Part shown: positions 1-7,374 of the stretch, piece by piece
How positions within the stretch are numbered: the first letter of the stretch is position 1
Layout: each line of letters begins with the position of its first letter
DNA from: Spirochaetales bacterium Spiro_07
Lineage (GTDB): Bacteria > Spirochaetota > Spirochaetia > Treponematales > Treponemataceae
NCBI GenBank assembly: GCA_001603145.1
Contig: LVBI01000031.1
Coordinates: forward strand, 1-44,496
DNA: 44,496 nucleotides
Direction of reading: 5' to 3'
Made by a program: the position numbers and the translations under genes
The notes under the pieces: generated by a model
What the model was told of the DNA's origin: nothing
What the model saw: the letters and a program-made list of their open reading frames with translations, nothing else
Database searches by the model: none

Positions 1-37
1 GTGTATAAGACTGCTATTCGTAGATTAATCGGGGGTT

Positions 38-136
38 CTTAGGGGCGGTAAGCCCCCTAAGCCGTGCCGGAAAAGGATAGGGTTTAAGGGGAAGGGAAAA
101 CCGCGCCTCGGATGAAGGGGTTTTCCCTTCCCCTTA
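38..136. repeat. Two adjacent inverted repeats downstream of the PEGA gene
   Basis: An 8-bp stem pairs 38-45 with 54-61. A longer stem of about 18 bp pairs 85-102 with 119-136 around a 16-nt loop, ending just before the stop codon of the minus-strand PEGA gene. The long stem could stop transcription or protect the 3' end of that mRNA, but no clear U-tract follows it on the minus strand. Positions 1-139 hold no gene that I can see. Confidence 0.55.
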
Positions 137-139
137 GAC

Positions 140-1171
140 TTATGGTGTTTCCGTTACCTGCACGTCAAACGAAACTGAAATATTGTAAGTCTTTCCGTTA
201 ATGGCTGTAACAGTTTTCGAGACTTCATAGTCTCCGATTACGAATTTTATGGTGTGTTCGCCAGCTGAAACTGTTATAGGTTCGCCGCCCCAAGAAGCCG
301 GCGCACCGTCTATAAAGACAGAAGCATTGTCCGGCGCTGTAATCAAAAGCGACGGCGCAGTGTCTCTTAGCTGCACTTCAAGCTTTGTGGTTTTCGCTTG
401 GTCAACCGCAAAAGTGCGCACTTCCGTGCGGTAATTTTCAGACGTAACCGCAAGATAATGCATTCCGGCGGCAAGCATCATAGGCTTTTCATATTCTGAA
501 ACAGGCTTTTCGTCTATAAAAACAGCCACGCCCTTGTGGTCTTTATCAGGGTAAACAAGCGAAAGCTCGAACACGCCTTCATCTGAAAAAAGCGGCTTTA
601 CAGAAACCTCAAAGACAAGCTCTTCAATGTTTTCGGGCAAAAGCTTTGTTATAGGCTGAAGCCGCAAGAAAACGGTGCTGCTGTCTTTGACAATCGAATA
701 AGGCATAAGCGTTGCATACGGCGTTTCTTCTATAGAATGATTCTCTGAAAACGGAATCTGCAAGACCATGCTTAGCCGCGCCGGCAGCGTGTTTATGTAG
801 ATGCGCTTGCCCGTAAAGTCAAACGTGTTCTCGTCCGGCACAGGCGAAATGTTCGTATAAAACGAAAAACCGATGCAGTGCTTATAGATTAGCATGTCGG
901 CGGGCAGCTTGAACTCAAGCTCAATGCCTTTCAAAAACTGATTTTCGTCCGGCAGCGTTATCGCAAGCACGTCGTTAAAGCCAAGATATTCTGTGTGCGG
1001 CTTTGCTTCTTTTTTCATGTCTGCAATGTGCGTGCGCCTTACACGGAACGACTCTGCATTCATGTTAAAAGCCGCCGCTAAAAAAATAGCTGCAAACAAG
1101 CTTGTTATGCATCTTTTTGAGAAAAATCTTGAATTGTCGTTCCGCACCATTGCGGTAAAAAATGCTTTCAT
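140..1171 (-). CDS. Exported PEGA-domain protein
   Basis: A protein of 343 aa. The N-terminus has basic residues and then a hydrophobic stretch at about residues 22-38 ending near NMNAES, consistent with a signal peptide. The first 200 residues match no family I know. Two PEGA-like beta modules follow, at about 205-268 (with VAVFIDEKPV) and 272-340 (with ASVFIDGAPA and SAGEHTIKF). PEGA modules are common in spirochaete surface and periplasmic proteins, where they probably bind other proteins or wall material. It lies 16 nt after the stop of the M23 peptidase and is probably its operon partner. There is no obvious Shine-Dalgarno sequence, and the Met at residue 8 is an alternative start. Exact function unknown. 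Confidence 0.8.
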   Translation of the reverse strand: MKAFFTAMVRNDNSRFFSKRCITSLFAAIFLAAAFNMNAESFRVRRTHIADMKKEAKPHTEYLGFNDVLAITLPDENQFLKGIELEFKLPADMLIYKHCIGFSFYTNISPVPDENTFDFTGKRIYINTLPARLSMVLQIPFSENHSIEETPYATLMPYSIVKDSSTVFLRLQPITKLLPENIEELVFEVSVKPLFSDEGVFELSLVYPDKDHKGVAVFIDEKPVSEYEKPMMLAAGMHYLAVTSENYRTEVRTFAVDQAKTTKLEVQLRDTAPSLLITAPDNASVFIDGAPASWGGEPITVSAGEHTIKFVIGDYEVSKTVTAINGKTYNISVSFDVQVTETP

Positions 1172-1187
1172 CTTTATGTTTGCAAAT

Positions 1188-2153
1188 CTATTTTTTTAAG
1201 AACAACGAATTCGGCGGTTGTTGCGCCCTTCCGCCGATTCTCATCTCAAAGTGAAGATGCGGCCCTGTTGACCAGCCTGTTGTTCCAACTTTTCCGATTG
1301 TGTTGCCTTTCTCTACGCGCATGCCCATCTTTACGTCTATCGCGCTAAGATGTGCGTAAAGGCTTTGCGTATTGTTGTCATGCCGCAGCACGATGTAATT
1401 GCCATAGACTGTGTCTGTTCCGGTTGTTTCCACAAAGCCGCCGCGCGCAGCCAGAACCGGCGTGCCGATTGGTGCTGCAAGGTCAACGCCCTGGTGGAAT
1501 TTCTCCATGCCCGTAATGGGGCTTATTCTCATGCCATAAGACGATGTAAGCACGCCTTGTGGCAGCGGCGAAGAAAGGGCAGTGTCTAGATAAAACGCCC
1601 GTTCAGTTGGCTCAAAGCGCGCGCCGCACAAAAAGAAGAACTTTTCATTGTTTATAGTGTAGCACGGTGTTTCGTCTTCTTTAAAGTTTTTCTTAGAAAG
1701 AATAATTTCCAAAGTTGATTCAGGATTGACCGGAATAAAAAGTCCGGGCGCTGTCGGCAGAATTATCTCAACGTCTTCAAGATTAACGTCTGCAGAAGCA
1801 AAGCGGTTTAGCGTTGCAATTGTCTCTTGCGGAATGTTGCATCTTGCAGAGACAGTTCTTATTGAATCGCCTTTTATGCCTGTGTATGTGTAAAGCCCCA
1901 AGAAAGGCGAGCTGCCCCTTGCGATAAGCTTATACGACTGCTCTACGTCTTGCTCAAACTGCTTGAACATCGGGTTCTTAGACTGAAGCTCAACAATATG
2001 CGGGTAGCTGTTCAAAGACGGAGTGGCGCAATATGCGGCTGTGCCGAAACCGAATGAGAAAGCTAACAGAAATAGCAGCAAGATGCTAACTTTTTTCAGA
2101 GACTTTTGTGCTTCCGTTTTGTGGTTTTGCTGTTCCAAATGCAAGAATTCCAT
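1188..2153 (-). CDS. LysM / M23-family metallopeptidase, exported
   Basis: A protein of 321 aa. A hydrophobic signal segment (about residues 23-42, ending TAAYCA) is followed by a LysM-like region (about 95-150, with GDSIRTVSARCNIP) and a C-terminal M23/LytM domain. The zinc-site motifs are intact: FHQGVDLAAPIGTP supplies H and D, and GPHLHFEMR supplies the H-x-H pair. Such enzymes cleave peptidoglycan cross-bridges or peptides in the periplasm during growth and division. The chosen ATG overlaps the upstream membrane-protein gene by 68 bp and has no clear Shine-Dalgarno sequence. In-frame TTG codons a few residues later are alternatives and would shorten the unusually long n-region. The PEGA gene follows directly. 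Confidence 0.88.
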   Translation of the reverse strand: MEFLHLEQQNHKTEAQKSLKKVSILLLFLLAFSFGFGTAAYCATPSLNSYPHIVELQSKNPMFKQFEQDVEQSYKLIARGSSPFLGLYTYTGIKGDSIRTVSARCNIPQETIATLNRFASADVNLEDVEIILPTAPGLFIPVNPESTLEIILSKKNFKEDETPCYTINNEKFFFLCGARFEPTERAFYLDTALSSPLPQGVLTSSYGMRISPITGMEKFHQGVDLAAPIGTPVLAARGGFVETTGTDTVYGNYIVLRHDNNTQSLYAHLSAIDVKMGMRVEKGNTIGKVGTTGWSTGPHLHFEMRIGGRAQQPPNSLFLKK

Positions 2154-2535
2154 AAATCAATATCATTAGGATAAGCGATGCTAATGCAAGGAACAGCTTT
2201 TCTTGATATAAAAATATGAATGCCAGAATAATGCCGGAAAGCAGAACAAGGCATTTCAATGTATTCTTTATTGTTGTCTTCAAAAGAATCTTTTTTTGCT
2301 GTGCAGTGCCTGCAAGTTTTATCCTATTTAATAATCGGAAAAAAAACAGGATTACAAAAGCAGTAACGCACGCATAAATCATAAATAAGCTGTATTGTTG
2401 CGGGAACGTGACTGCAAATTTCCACAAAGGAAAAACGAAGACGAAAGCCGCGCCCGAACAGATGCAGAGAAGCAGAATAGTTTTTAATAATATAGAAAAA
2501 AGTGCGGCATAACCGCGGAAAATATTGCGTATCAT
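2086..2535 (-). CDS. Small integral membrane protein, unknown function
   Basis: A protein of 149 aa with four predicted transmembrane helices, at about residues 15-38, 48-68, 90-108 and 112-132, and a basic loop between the second and third. I recognise no family. Its 3' end overlaps the M23 peptidase gene by 68 bp in another frame, so the two are probably co-transcribed. The start is uncertain: the ATG sits directly after the terminator hairpin of the ferredoxin gene, with no Shine-Dalgarno sequence. The gene may be expressed by read-through or from a promoter inside that hairpin region. Confidence 0.6.
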   Translation of the reverse strand: MIRNIFRGYAALFSILLKTILLLCICSGAAFVFVFPLWKFAVTFPQQYSLFMIYACVTAFVILFFFRLLNRIKLAGTAQQKKILLKTTIKNTLKCLVLLSGIILAFIFLYQEKLFLALASLILMILIYGILAFGTAKPQNGSTKVSEKS

Positions 2536-2544
2536 AAAAAAGAA

Positions 2545-2581
2545 AAGGGCTGCCTTGCAAGCATAAGCTCAGGCAGCCCTT
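2545..2581 (-). terminator. Rho-independent terminator of the ferredoxin gene
   Basis: An 11-bp perfect stem (2545-2555 with 2571-2581) encloses a 15-nt loop. On the minus strand it is followed by a T-rich run. It lies between the ferredoxin stop codon and the start of the next minus-strand gene. Confidence 0.8.
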
Positions 2582-2596
2582 CCATCAAATAAGCTA

Positions 2597-2767
2597 TTAG
2601 CCTTCTACGATTGCAGAAGTTGGGCATGCTGCTGCGCATGAACCACAACCTGCGCATGTGTTTGGATCAATTTCGCGTTTTCCGTTCTGTTCGCTGATTG
2701 CTCCAACAGGACATTCGCCTTCGCAAGCACCGCAGTTTACACAAGCATCTGTTACCTTATAAGCCAT
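2597..2767 (-). CDS. 2[4Fe-4S] ferredoxin
   Basis: A protein of 56 aa beginning MAYKVTDAC. Two classical CxxCxxCxxxCP motifs (CVNCGACEGECP and CAGCGSCAAACP) bind two [4Fe-4S] clusters, and the length is normal for a clostridial-type ferredoxin. It should serve as a soluble low-potential electron carrier, for example between pyruvate:ferredoxin oxidoreductase and hydrogenase. The start is set by a good Shine-Dalgarno (AGAGAGG) 6-7 nt upstream; a longer in-frame start 12 codons earlier has no such support. The gene has its own terminator and is divergent from deoC. Confidence 0.95.
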   Translation of the reverse strand: MAYKVTDACVNCGACEGECPVGAISEQNGKREIDPNTCAGCGSCAAACPTSAIVEG

Positions 2768-2843
2768 TGTAAAACCTCTCTTAGAGTAATATAATGAGAG
2801 CATATCACAGAATCAGTCTAAAGACAAGATACTAAATATCGAA

Positions 2844-2871
2844 ATCTCTAAAAACTTCAATCTTTAGAGAT
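2844..2871. promoter_or_regulatory. Inverted repeat between the ferredoxin gene and deoC
   Basis: A 9-bp perfect inverted repeat, ATCTCTAAA / TTTAGAGAT, at 2844-2852 and 2863-2871 with a 10-nt spacer, in the divergent intergenic region 39 nt upstream of the deoC ATG. It could be an operator or a leader hairpin. No T-run follows on the plus strand, so it is not a standard terminator. Confidence 0.4.
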
Positions 2872-2909
2872 GTTCCGTGCTGAATCTTCAAACTTTTTCG
2901 GAGGAAATT

Positions 2910-3653
2910 ATGAGCATAAAGACAAAAGCAGAACTTGCTGCAATGATTGACCATACACAGCTTAAGGCTGCTGCAACAGAAGCGGATATTCTCAAGCTTT
3001 GCAATGAGGCAGCTGAACACTCGTTTGCATCAGTTTGCGTAAACCCTGTTTGGGTTCCGTTCGCATTTTCAAAGCTGCACGGCACAGGCGTAAAAGTCTG
3101 CACAGTAATCGGCTTTCCGCTTGGTGCAAATGCTTCTTATATAAAAGCAGAAGAAGCAAAGCATGCCGTGCTTCAAGGCGCAGAAGAAGTTGACATGGTT
3201 ATCAATGTTGGCTACGCAAAAGCCCATGACTATAAAGCCGTGCAACAAGACATAGAAGCTGTCGTAAAGGCGGCGCACGATGCCGAGCGGACGCAAGGCT
3301 ATAAAGCTCTTGTAAAAGTGATTATAGAAACTTGTTATCTTACAGACGAAGAAAAAGCCGCCGTCTGTGTTGCCGCTAAAAAAGCTGGTGCAGATTTCGT
3401 CAAGACTTCCACAGGCTTCGGCACACCGGGCAAGAACGCCGACGGCAGTGCAATTCCGAACGGCGCAACTGTTCATGATGTTGAGCTTATGAGAAAGGCT
3501 GTTGACACAGCCGAGCCGCTTGATGTGCATGTCTTTGTAAAGGCTTCCGGCGGAATCCGCGACACAAAAACAGCACTCGACATGGTTGCCGCCGGCGCAG
3601 ACCGCCTCGGAGTTTCAGCTGGCATTGCGATTATCAACGGCTTTGAAGGATAA
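2910..3653 (+). CDS. deoC: Deoxyribose-phosphate aldolase
   Basis: A protein of 247 aa, a normal length for the family. It catalyses cleavage of 2-deoxyribose 5-phosphate to glyceraldehyde 3-phosphate and acetaldehyde in deoxynucleoside catabolism. Family features seen: MIDHTQLK near the N-terminus, [12 protein letters not shown], the Schiff-base lysine in [11 protein letters not shown], and VKASGGIRD near the C-terminus. The ATG follows a strong Shine-Dalgarno (GGAGG) at 2900-2904; an in-frame ATG 11 codons earlier lacks one. It stands alone, with no phosphopentomutase or nucleoside phosphorylase beside it. The acetaldehyde product could feed the alcohol/aldehyde dehydrogenase pair at 11406-13987, but nothing in the sequence links them. 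Confidence 0.96.
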   Translation: MSIKTKAELAAMIDHTQLKAAATEADILKLCNEAAEHSFASVCVNPVWVPFAFSKLHGTGVKVCTVIGFPLGANASYIKAEEAKHAVLQGAEEVDMVINVGYAKAHDYKAVQQDIEAVVKAAHDAERTQGYKALVKVIIETCYLTDEEKAAVCVAAKKAGADFVKTSTGFGTPGKNADGSAIPNGATVHDVELMRKAVDTAEPLDVHVFVKASGGIRDTKTALDMVAAGADRLGVSAGIAIINGFEG

Positions 3654-3683
3654 GCCGAAAGCGGCGCAGTTAGCGCGCCTTGC

Positions 3684-3785
3684 GCTCAAGCTTGTGCTAG
3701 TGTGGCCGCCCCGTTGCGCTAAGCTTGAGCAGCGCGAGTTTTTTGCAAGCTTGTGCGGGTGTTGCCGCGCCTTATACAAGCTTGG
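3684..3785. repeat. Cluster of AAGCTTG palindromes between convergent genes
   Basis: Four copies of an AAGCTT-centred palindrome lie within about 100 bp between deoC and the GGDEF-EAL gene, at about 3688, 3721, 3749 and 3778. GCTCAAGCTT (3684-3693) and AAGCTTGAGC (3721-3730) form a 10-bp inverted repeat. It may serve as a bidirectional transcription end, but no strong U-tract is present. Confidence 0.35.
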
Positions 3786-5496
3786 CGGCTTCTTCTGGCG
3801 GCATCGGTTTGCCCCAGATAAAGCCCTGAATGTAGTCGCCGCCGATTGAGCATAGCGTTTCAAGCTGGTCTGGCATCTCAACGCCTTCAGAGATAACTTT
3901 CAGGTTTAGCGTGTGCCCGATTGAGATAATCGTGGCGACATATTGCTTTGACGAATCGCTTGAGTTCATTTCGTCAATGAAAGATTTGTCTATTTTCAGT
4001 GAATCTGCCGGGAATTTGTTGAGGTAGCTCAAAGAAGAATAGCCCGTACCGAAATCGTCAATGGCAATCTTAAAGCCCATCTTCTTTATTTCGTCTATGC
4101 GCTGCAAGGCCTTTTCCGCTGAGTCAATCATAATCGATTCTGTTATTTCAATTTCAAAATTGCTTGCAGGCACACCGCTTGAGCTGATGATGCCTTTTAT
4201 TTCTTCCATAAAGTTGTTCTTCATAAGATGACGTACAGAAATGTTTACGCTCATGATGATGTTGCCTGATTTCTTGAGCACGTCGCTCATAAAGAATGCA
4301 GCCTTTCTGAAAACCTGAATGTCAACGCGGTCAATAAGCCCGGCTTTTTCAGCAACCGGAATAAAATCATCTGGGCGGAGGAAAGAGCCGTCTGTGTCTT
4401 TTATGCGGGCAAGAGCTTCAAAGCCGCGCAGCTTATGCGAAGCATCATATTGCGGCTGAAGATAAAACTGAACATCATCATTGTCTAAGGCAGTGCGGAG
4501 CTTCCGTTCAGTTTCAAGCAGCTGCTCTGTCTTTAAAAGCTCGTCGGAGTAGTGCATGATGCAGTTGCTGCTGTTGAGACGCTTGATTTCGTGCAGCGCG
4601 GCATCTGCGCAAGAAAAAAGCGCAGTGCTGTTGACCGCATCGGCAGGAAATTCCGCGCAGCCGAAACATGCCGTCATAAAATAGTCGCAATCATCGATTG
4701 TGATTGTCTTTTCGAGCGCGGCCTTGTAAGCGTTTATCGTATTGTGAATGCCGTTGCTGTCAAAATAGCCCATAATCACAAGCGCGAATTCGTCGCCACC
4801 AAGACGTGCAATAAAATCTATAGTCTTTGACTGTCTTAAATCCATCAACGCCTTCCAGCGCGAAGCAATTTCGATAAGCATTTTGTCGCCAATTTCATGC
4901 CCCATCGTGTCGTTTACGCTTTTAAAGTTGTTAAGGTCAATCGATACAAGCGAAAACTCAAAGCCGTTCTTGATAAAATTGTTAATCACTTCGGTGCATG
5001 CAAAGCGGTTCGGCAGACCCGTAAGCGTGTCTGTTACAGCTTCGTGCCGGAATTTTGACTGATATTGTTCAATTTTGGTTTTGTTTAAATAGATTACAAC
5101 ACATGCAATAATCGCAAGCGCATTCGTAAAAAAGCCTTGAATTGTCGCCAAGTTGTGGTGCAAAAAGATGCTGACTATAAGTCTCGGAAATTGAAGCGCG
5201 AGCACAGTTATTGCAGTTATGAAGCCGTACTTTCTGAAAAATACAACAAGAAATATGATGCAGACATTCGCCAGTGATGAAAAAACGCCTGCGAAAACTT
5301 GAACCGGAATTGTGTTTCCTAAAAAGATAATCGAATCATGGCTTATTGCAGCTTGTGTTGTAAGAAATGAAGTAAAAAGATGAACAACAACCAGAAGCAC
5401 GAATGTCCATTTAGGCGGCTGCTTGGTAATGTAAATGCTGTTTATTGTCTTGCTTATATGCTTGTTTTTGCTTGGCAGAAAACGGTCTTTTTTCAT
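3772..5496 (-). CDS. Membrane GGDEF-EAL cyclic-di-GMP enzyme
   Basis: A protein of 574 aa. About four transmembrane helices lie at residues 31-50, 63-85, 92-112 and 121-137, then a GGDEF domain (about 150-310) and an EAL domain (about 325-574). The cyclase motif GGDEF is intact (233-237). The inhibitory I-site position reads KTID rather than RxxD, so product inhibition is probably lost. The phosphodiesterase domain keeps EAL (360-362), NIS, EITES, DDFGTGYSS, KIDKSF and SEGVE, so it is probably catalytic. The net role is likely breakdown or tuning of cyclic di-GMP at the inner membrane, controlling motility or attachment. A GGAG Shine-Dalgarno precedes the ATG. Monocistronic, with its own promoter. 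Confidence 0.93.
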   Translation of the reverse strand: MKKDRFLPSKNKHISKTINSIYITKQPPKWTFVLLVVVHLFTSFLTTQAAISHDSIIFLGNTIPVQVFAGVFSSLANVCIIFLVVFFRKYGFITAITVLALQFPRLIVSIFLHHNLATIQGFFTNALAIIACVVIYLNKTKIEQYQSKFRHEAVTDTLTGLPNRFACTEVINNFIKNGFEFSLVSIDLNNFKSVNDTMGHEIGDKMLIEIASRWKALMDLRQSKTIDFIARLGGDEFALVIMGYFDSNGIHNTINAYKAALEKTITIDDCDYFMTACFGCAEFPADAVNSTALFSCADAALHEIKRLNSSNCIMHYSDELLKTEQLLETERKLRTALDNDDVQFYLQPQYDASHKLRGFEALARIKDTDGSFLRPDDFIPVAEKAGLIDRVDIQVFRKAAFFMSDVLKKSGNIIMSVNISVRHLMKNNFMEEIKGIISSSGVPASNFEIEITESIMIDSAEKALQRIDEIKKMGFKIAIDDFGTGYSSLSYLNKFPADSLKIDKSFIDEMNSSDSSKQYVATIISIGHTLNLKVISEGVEMPDQLETLCSIGGDYIQGFIWGKPMPPEEAAKLV

Positions 5497-5537
5497 GTGC
5501 CATGCTCCTTAGTTGAAATAATCAACGAACCATCTAC

Positions 5538-5567
5538 ATTATAGCACACAAAATTTTGAAATGTAAA
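5538..5567 (-). promoter_or_regulatory. Sigma-70-type promoter of the GGDEF-EAL gene
   Basis: On the minus strand, TTTACA (5567-5562) and TATAAT (5543-5538) are separated by 18 nt, with an extended -10 TGC just before TATAAT. This gives a leader of about 35 nt containing the GGAG ribosome site. Confidence 0.65.
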
Positions 5568-5711
5568 TTATTAAATCAAAAATAGCTTAAATTTTACAAA
5601 AATCTCTAAAATGTGCAAATTTGAGATGAATGAATTTAAAATATCAACCCTCAAAACTTTGGAATGTATTCCAAACTTTTCCCGCTTCTTCTCTTAATAA
5701 CAGCTTTTTCA

Positions 5712-5740
5712 TTGACTTGGCGTGCGGCACAAACAATAAT
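5712..5740 (+). promoter_or_regulatory. Possible promoter of the nitroreductase gene
   Basis: TTGACT (5712-5717) and AATAAT (5735-5740) are separated by 17 nt, upstream of the AGGAG ribosome site at 5756-5760. Confidence 0.4.
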
Positions 5741-5766
5741 ATGATAAACAAGAAAAGGAGTTGCAG

Positions 5767-6300
5767 ATGAACGAAACATTGAAAGTGCTTGAATCGCGCA
5801 GAAGCTGCCGCAAGTTCAAGAGCGAAATGATTAGCGAAAGCGACATTGACGCGATTATCCGTGCAGGAACTTTTGCGCCGACAGGAATGGGCACGCAGTC
5901 GCCGATTATTATTGCCGTTACTAACAAGGAAATGCGCGACAAAATCAGCGAAGAAAACCGCAAGATTGGCGGCTGGGGTGAAGGCTTTGACCCGTTCTAT
6001 GGTGCGCCGGTCATTCTGATTGTGCTTGCAGACAAGGGCTTGACTCCGAATTATATTTACGATGGTTCGCTCGTTATGGGCAATCTGATGAATGCGGCAG
6101 AAGCTCTCGGCATCGGCTCTATATGGATTCACCGTGCAAGAGAAGAGTTTGAAAAGCCTTTCGGCAAGCAGATTCTTGCAGACCTCGGCATCAAAGGCGA
6201 CTTTGAAGGCATCGGCCATGTTGCGCTCGGCTACATCGACGAGGGCGGCATAAAGCCAGCCGCACCGCGCAAAGCAAATTACGTCTATAAGATTAAATAA
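5767..6300 (+). CDS. Nitroreductase-family flavoprotein
   Basis: A protein of 177 aa with the nitroreductase fold: VLESRRSCRKF at the N-terminus (FMN phosphate-binding arginines), FAPTGMGTQS, a central GAPVILIVLAD strand, and MNAAEALGIGSIWIH with the GLG-like turn. It should be a cytoplasmic FMN-dependent NAD(P)H oxidoreductase. The substrate cannot be read from sequence; candidates are nitroaromatics, quinones or a redox housekeeping role. The ATG at 5767 is chosen over the in-frame TTG at 5761 because AGGAG (5756-5760) is correctly spaced from it. It is followed at once by three 24-bp tandem repeats. Confidence 0.9.
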   Translation: MNETLKVLESRRSCRKFKSEMISESDIDAIIRAGTFAPTGMGTQSPIIIAVTNKEMRDKISEENRKIGGWGEGFDPFYGAPVILIVLADKGLTPNYIYDGSLVMGNLMNAAEALGIGSIWIHRAREEFEKPFGKQILADLGIKGDFEGIGHVALGYIDEGGIKPAAPRKANYVYKIK

Positions 6301-6302
6301 AT

Positions 6303-6374
6303 CCCGGTGGGCAAGCGCAGCCAAACCCCGGTGGGCAAGCGCAGCCGAACCCCGGTGGGTGAGCGGAGCCGAAC
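6303..6374. repeat. Three tandem copies of a 24-bp repeat
   Basis: Units lie at 6303-6326, 6327-6350 and 6351-6374, each starting CCCGGTGGG and ending CCAAAC or CCGAAC. Copies one and two differ at one base; copy three has several changes. They start two bases after the nitroreductase stop codon. There are no spacers, so this is not a CRISPR array. Confidence 0.85.
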
Positions 6375-6389
6375 CCGAAAGAGACTGTC

Positions 6390-6412
6390 ATTGTCGGGCT
6401 TGACTCGACAAT
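6390..6412. repeat. Palindromic repeat, ATTGTCG family
   Basis: ATTGTCG (6390-6396) and CGACAAT (6406-6412) form a hairpin preceded by GTC. The same family recurs at 7915-7937 and 28736-28758. Confidence 0.6.
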
Positions 6413-6425
6413 CTTGATGAAAGAT

Positions 6426-6545
6426 GGGGTTGTCCAATAAGTTCGTTGTATAGCGTCATTCCGAACTTGGTTCGGAATCTCTGTACTTATATATGGTGCA
6501 GATGCTGAACCAAGTTCAGCATGACAATAGTTTTTAGACAGCCCC
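6426..6545. repeat. Composite palindromic element, full-length copy 1
   Basis: The outer inverted repeat runs from GGGGTTGTCCAATAA (from 6426) to TTTTTAGACAGCCCC (to 6545). Inside are two hairpins: GTCATTCCGAAC..GTTCGGAATC near 6455-6480 and GATGCTGAAC..GTTCAGCATGAC near 6500-6525. The element aligns along its whole length with the one at 20892-21009. It encodes nothing. Non-autonomous mobile DNA (MITE- or REP-like) is the likeliest nature. Confidence 0.75.
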
Positions 6546-6603
6546 ATGACACTGCTGCGCAGCATCTTCCCAAAAAGCTTATGAAAATATAAAATGCTTC
6601 ATC

Positions 6604-7374
6604 ATGTTTGCAAATTATCACACACACACGCCGCGGTGCAATCATGCCGTTGGCAGCGAGCGCGAGTACATTGAACATGCAATCGCGCAAGGCTTTTCGG
6701 TTTTGGGCTTTTCAGACCACACGCCGCAGCCTTACCCCAAAAGTTTCGTTTCTACAATCCGCATGGGCATGGACGATATAGAAGATTATACCAGCACGCT
6801 TGTTGCATTGCGCGAAGAATACAAAGACAAAATCAAGATTCTGATTGGCTACGAAGTTGAGTACACGCACAAATATTTTGACAAGCTCATAACCGAGCTG
6901 CGCAAATTTCCGCTTGACTATATAATTCAAGGGCAGCATTTTGCGCCAGACGAACCTTCGGGCGCGTACATGGGCTTTAGAAGCAGCGACGGGAACCGCC
7001 TAAAAGATTATGTCGATTTGACTGTCGAAGGAATGAAGACCGGCCTGTTTTCGTATCTTGCGCACCCCGATTTGATAAACTTTACCGGCGATGACGCAAC
7101 TTATCAGAAGCACATGCGGCGCATTGTTGAAGCCGCTCTTGAATACGACGTGCCGCTTGAAGTGAATATGCTAGGCTTTGCAGAAAAGCGCAACTATCCG
7201 TGTAGCCGCTTCTTCAAGATGGCATCTGAAATGGGCGCAAAGTTCATCATCGGCTGCGATGCGCACAAGCCCCAAGCAGTGCTGCAGCCCCAAGCAGTGC
7301 CCGGCTTTATGGCTTTTCTTGACCAGAACGGAATAACCGTGACCGACAATCTGCTTGAGCTTGCAAGGCTTTAG
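6604..7374 (+). CDS. PHP-domain phosphoesterase, histidinol-phosphatase type
   Basis: A protein of 256 aa with the metal-binding motifs of the PHP family: NYHTHTPRCNHA at the N-terminus, GFSDHTP, GYEVEY, IQGQHF, LAHPDL and GCDAHKP near the C-terminus. The length and motif order fit HisK-type histidinol-phosphatases, which release histidinol in histidine synthesis. No other his gene is nearby, so a different phosphate ester is possible. An internal 18-bp direct repeat near 7269-7304 duplicates the residues PQAVLQ just after DAHK. There is no Shine-Dalgarno sequence. A weak TAAAAT lies 8 nt before the ATG, so the message may be almost leaderless. It overlaps the convergent downstream gene by 4 nt. 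Confidence 0.85.
   Translation: MFANYHTHTPRCNHAVGSEREYIEHAIAQGFSVLGFSDHTPQPYPKSFVSTIRMGMDDIEDYTSTLVALREEYKDKIKILIGYEVEYTHKYFDKLITELRKFPLDYIIQGQHFAPDEPSGAYMGFRSSDGNRLKDYVDLTVEGMKTGLFSYLAHPDLINFTGDDATYQKHMRRIVEAALEYDVPLEVNMLGFAEKRNYPCSRFFKMASEMGAKFIIGCDAHKPQAVLQPQAVPGFMAFLDQNGITVTDNLLELARL

Noticed and set aside
3654..3771. A small plus-strand gene continuing after deoC
   Set aside because: The frame there overlaps deoC and the GGDEF-EAL gene, has no start with a ribosome site, and is made of AAGCTTG repeat words.
5644..6324. A 226-codon open frame antisense to the nitroreductase gene
   Set aside because: The plus strand encodes a clear nitroreductase with a good ribosome site; the antisense product is a Cys/Phe/Arg-rich shadow.
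6303..6374. Possible small CRISPR-like array
   Set aside because: The repeats are directly adjacent with no spacers and there are no cas genes.
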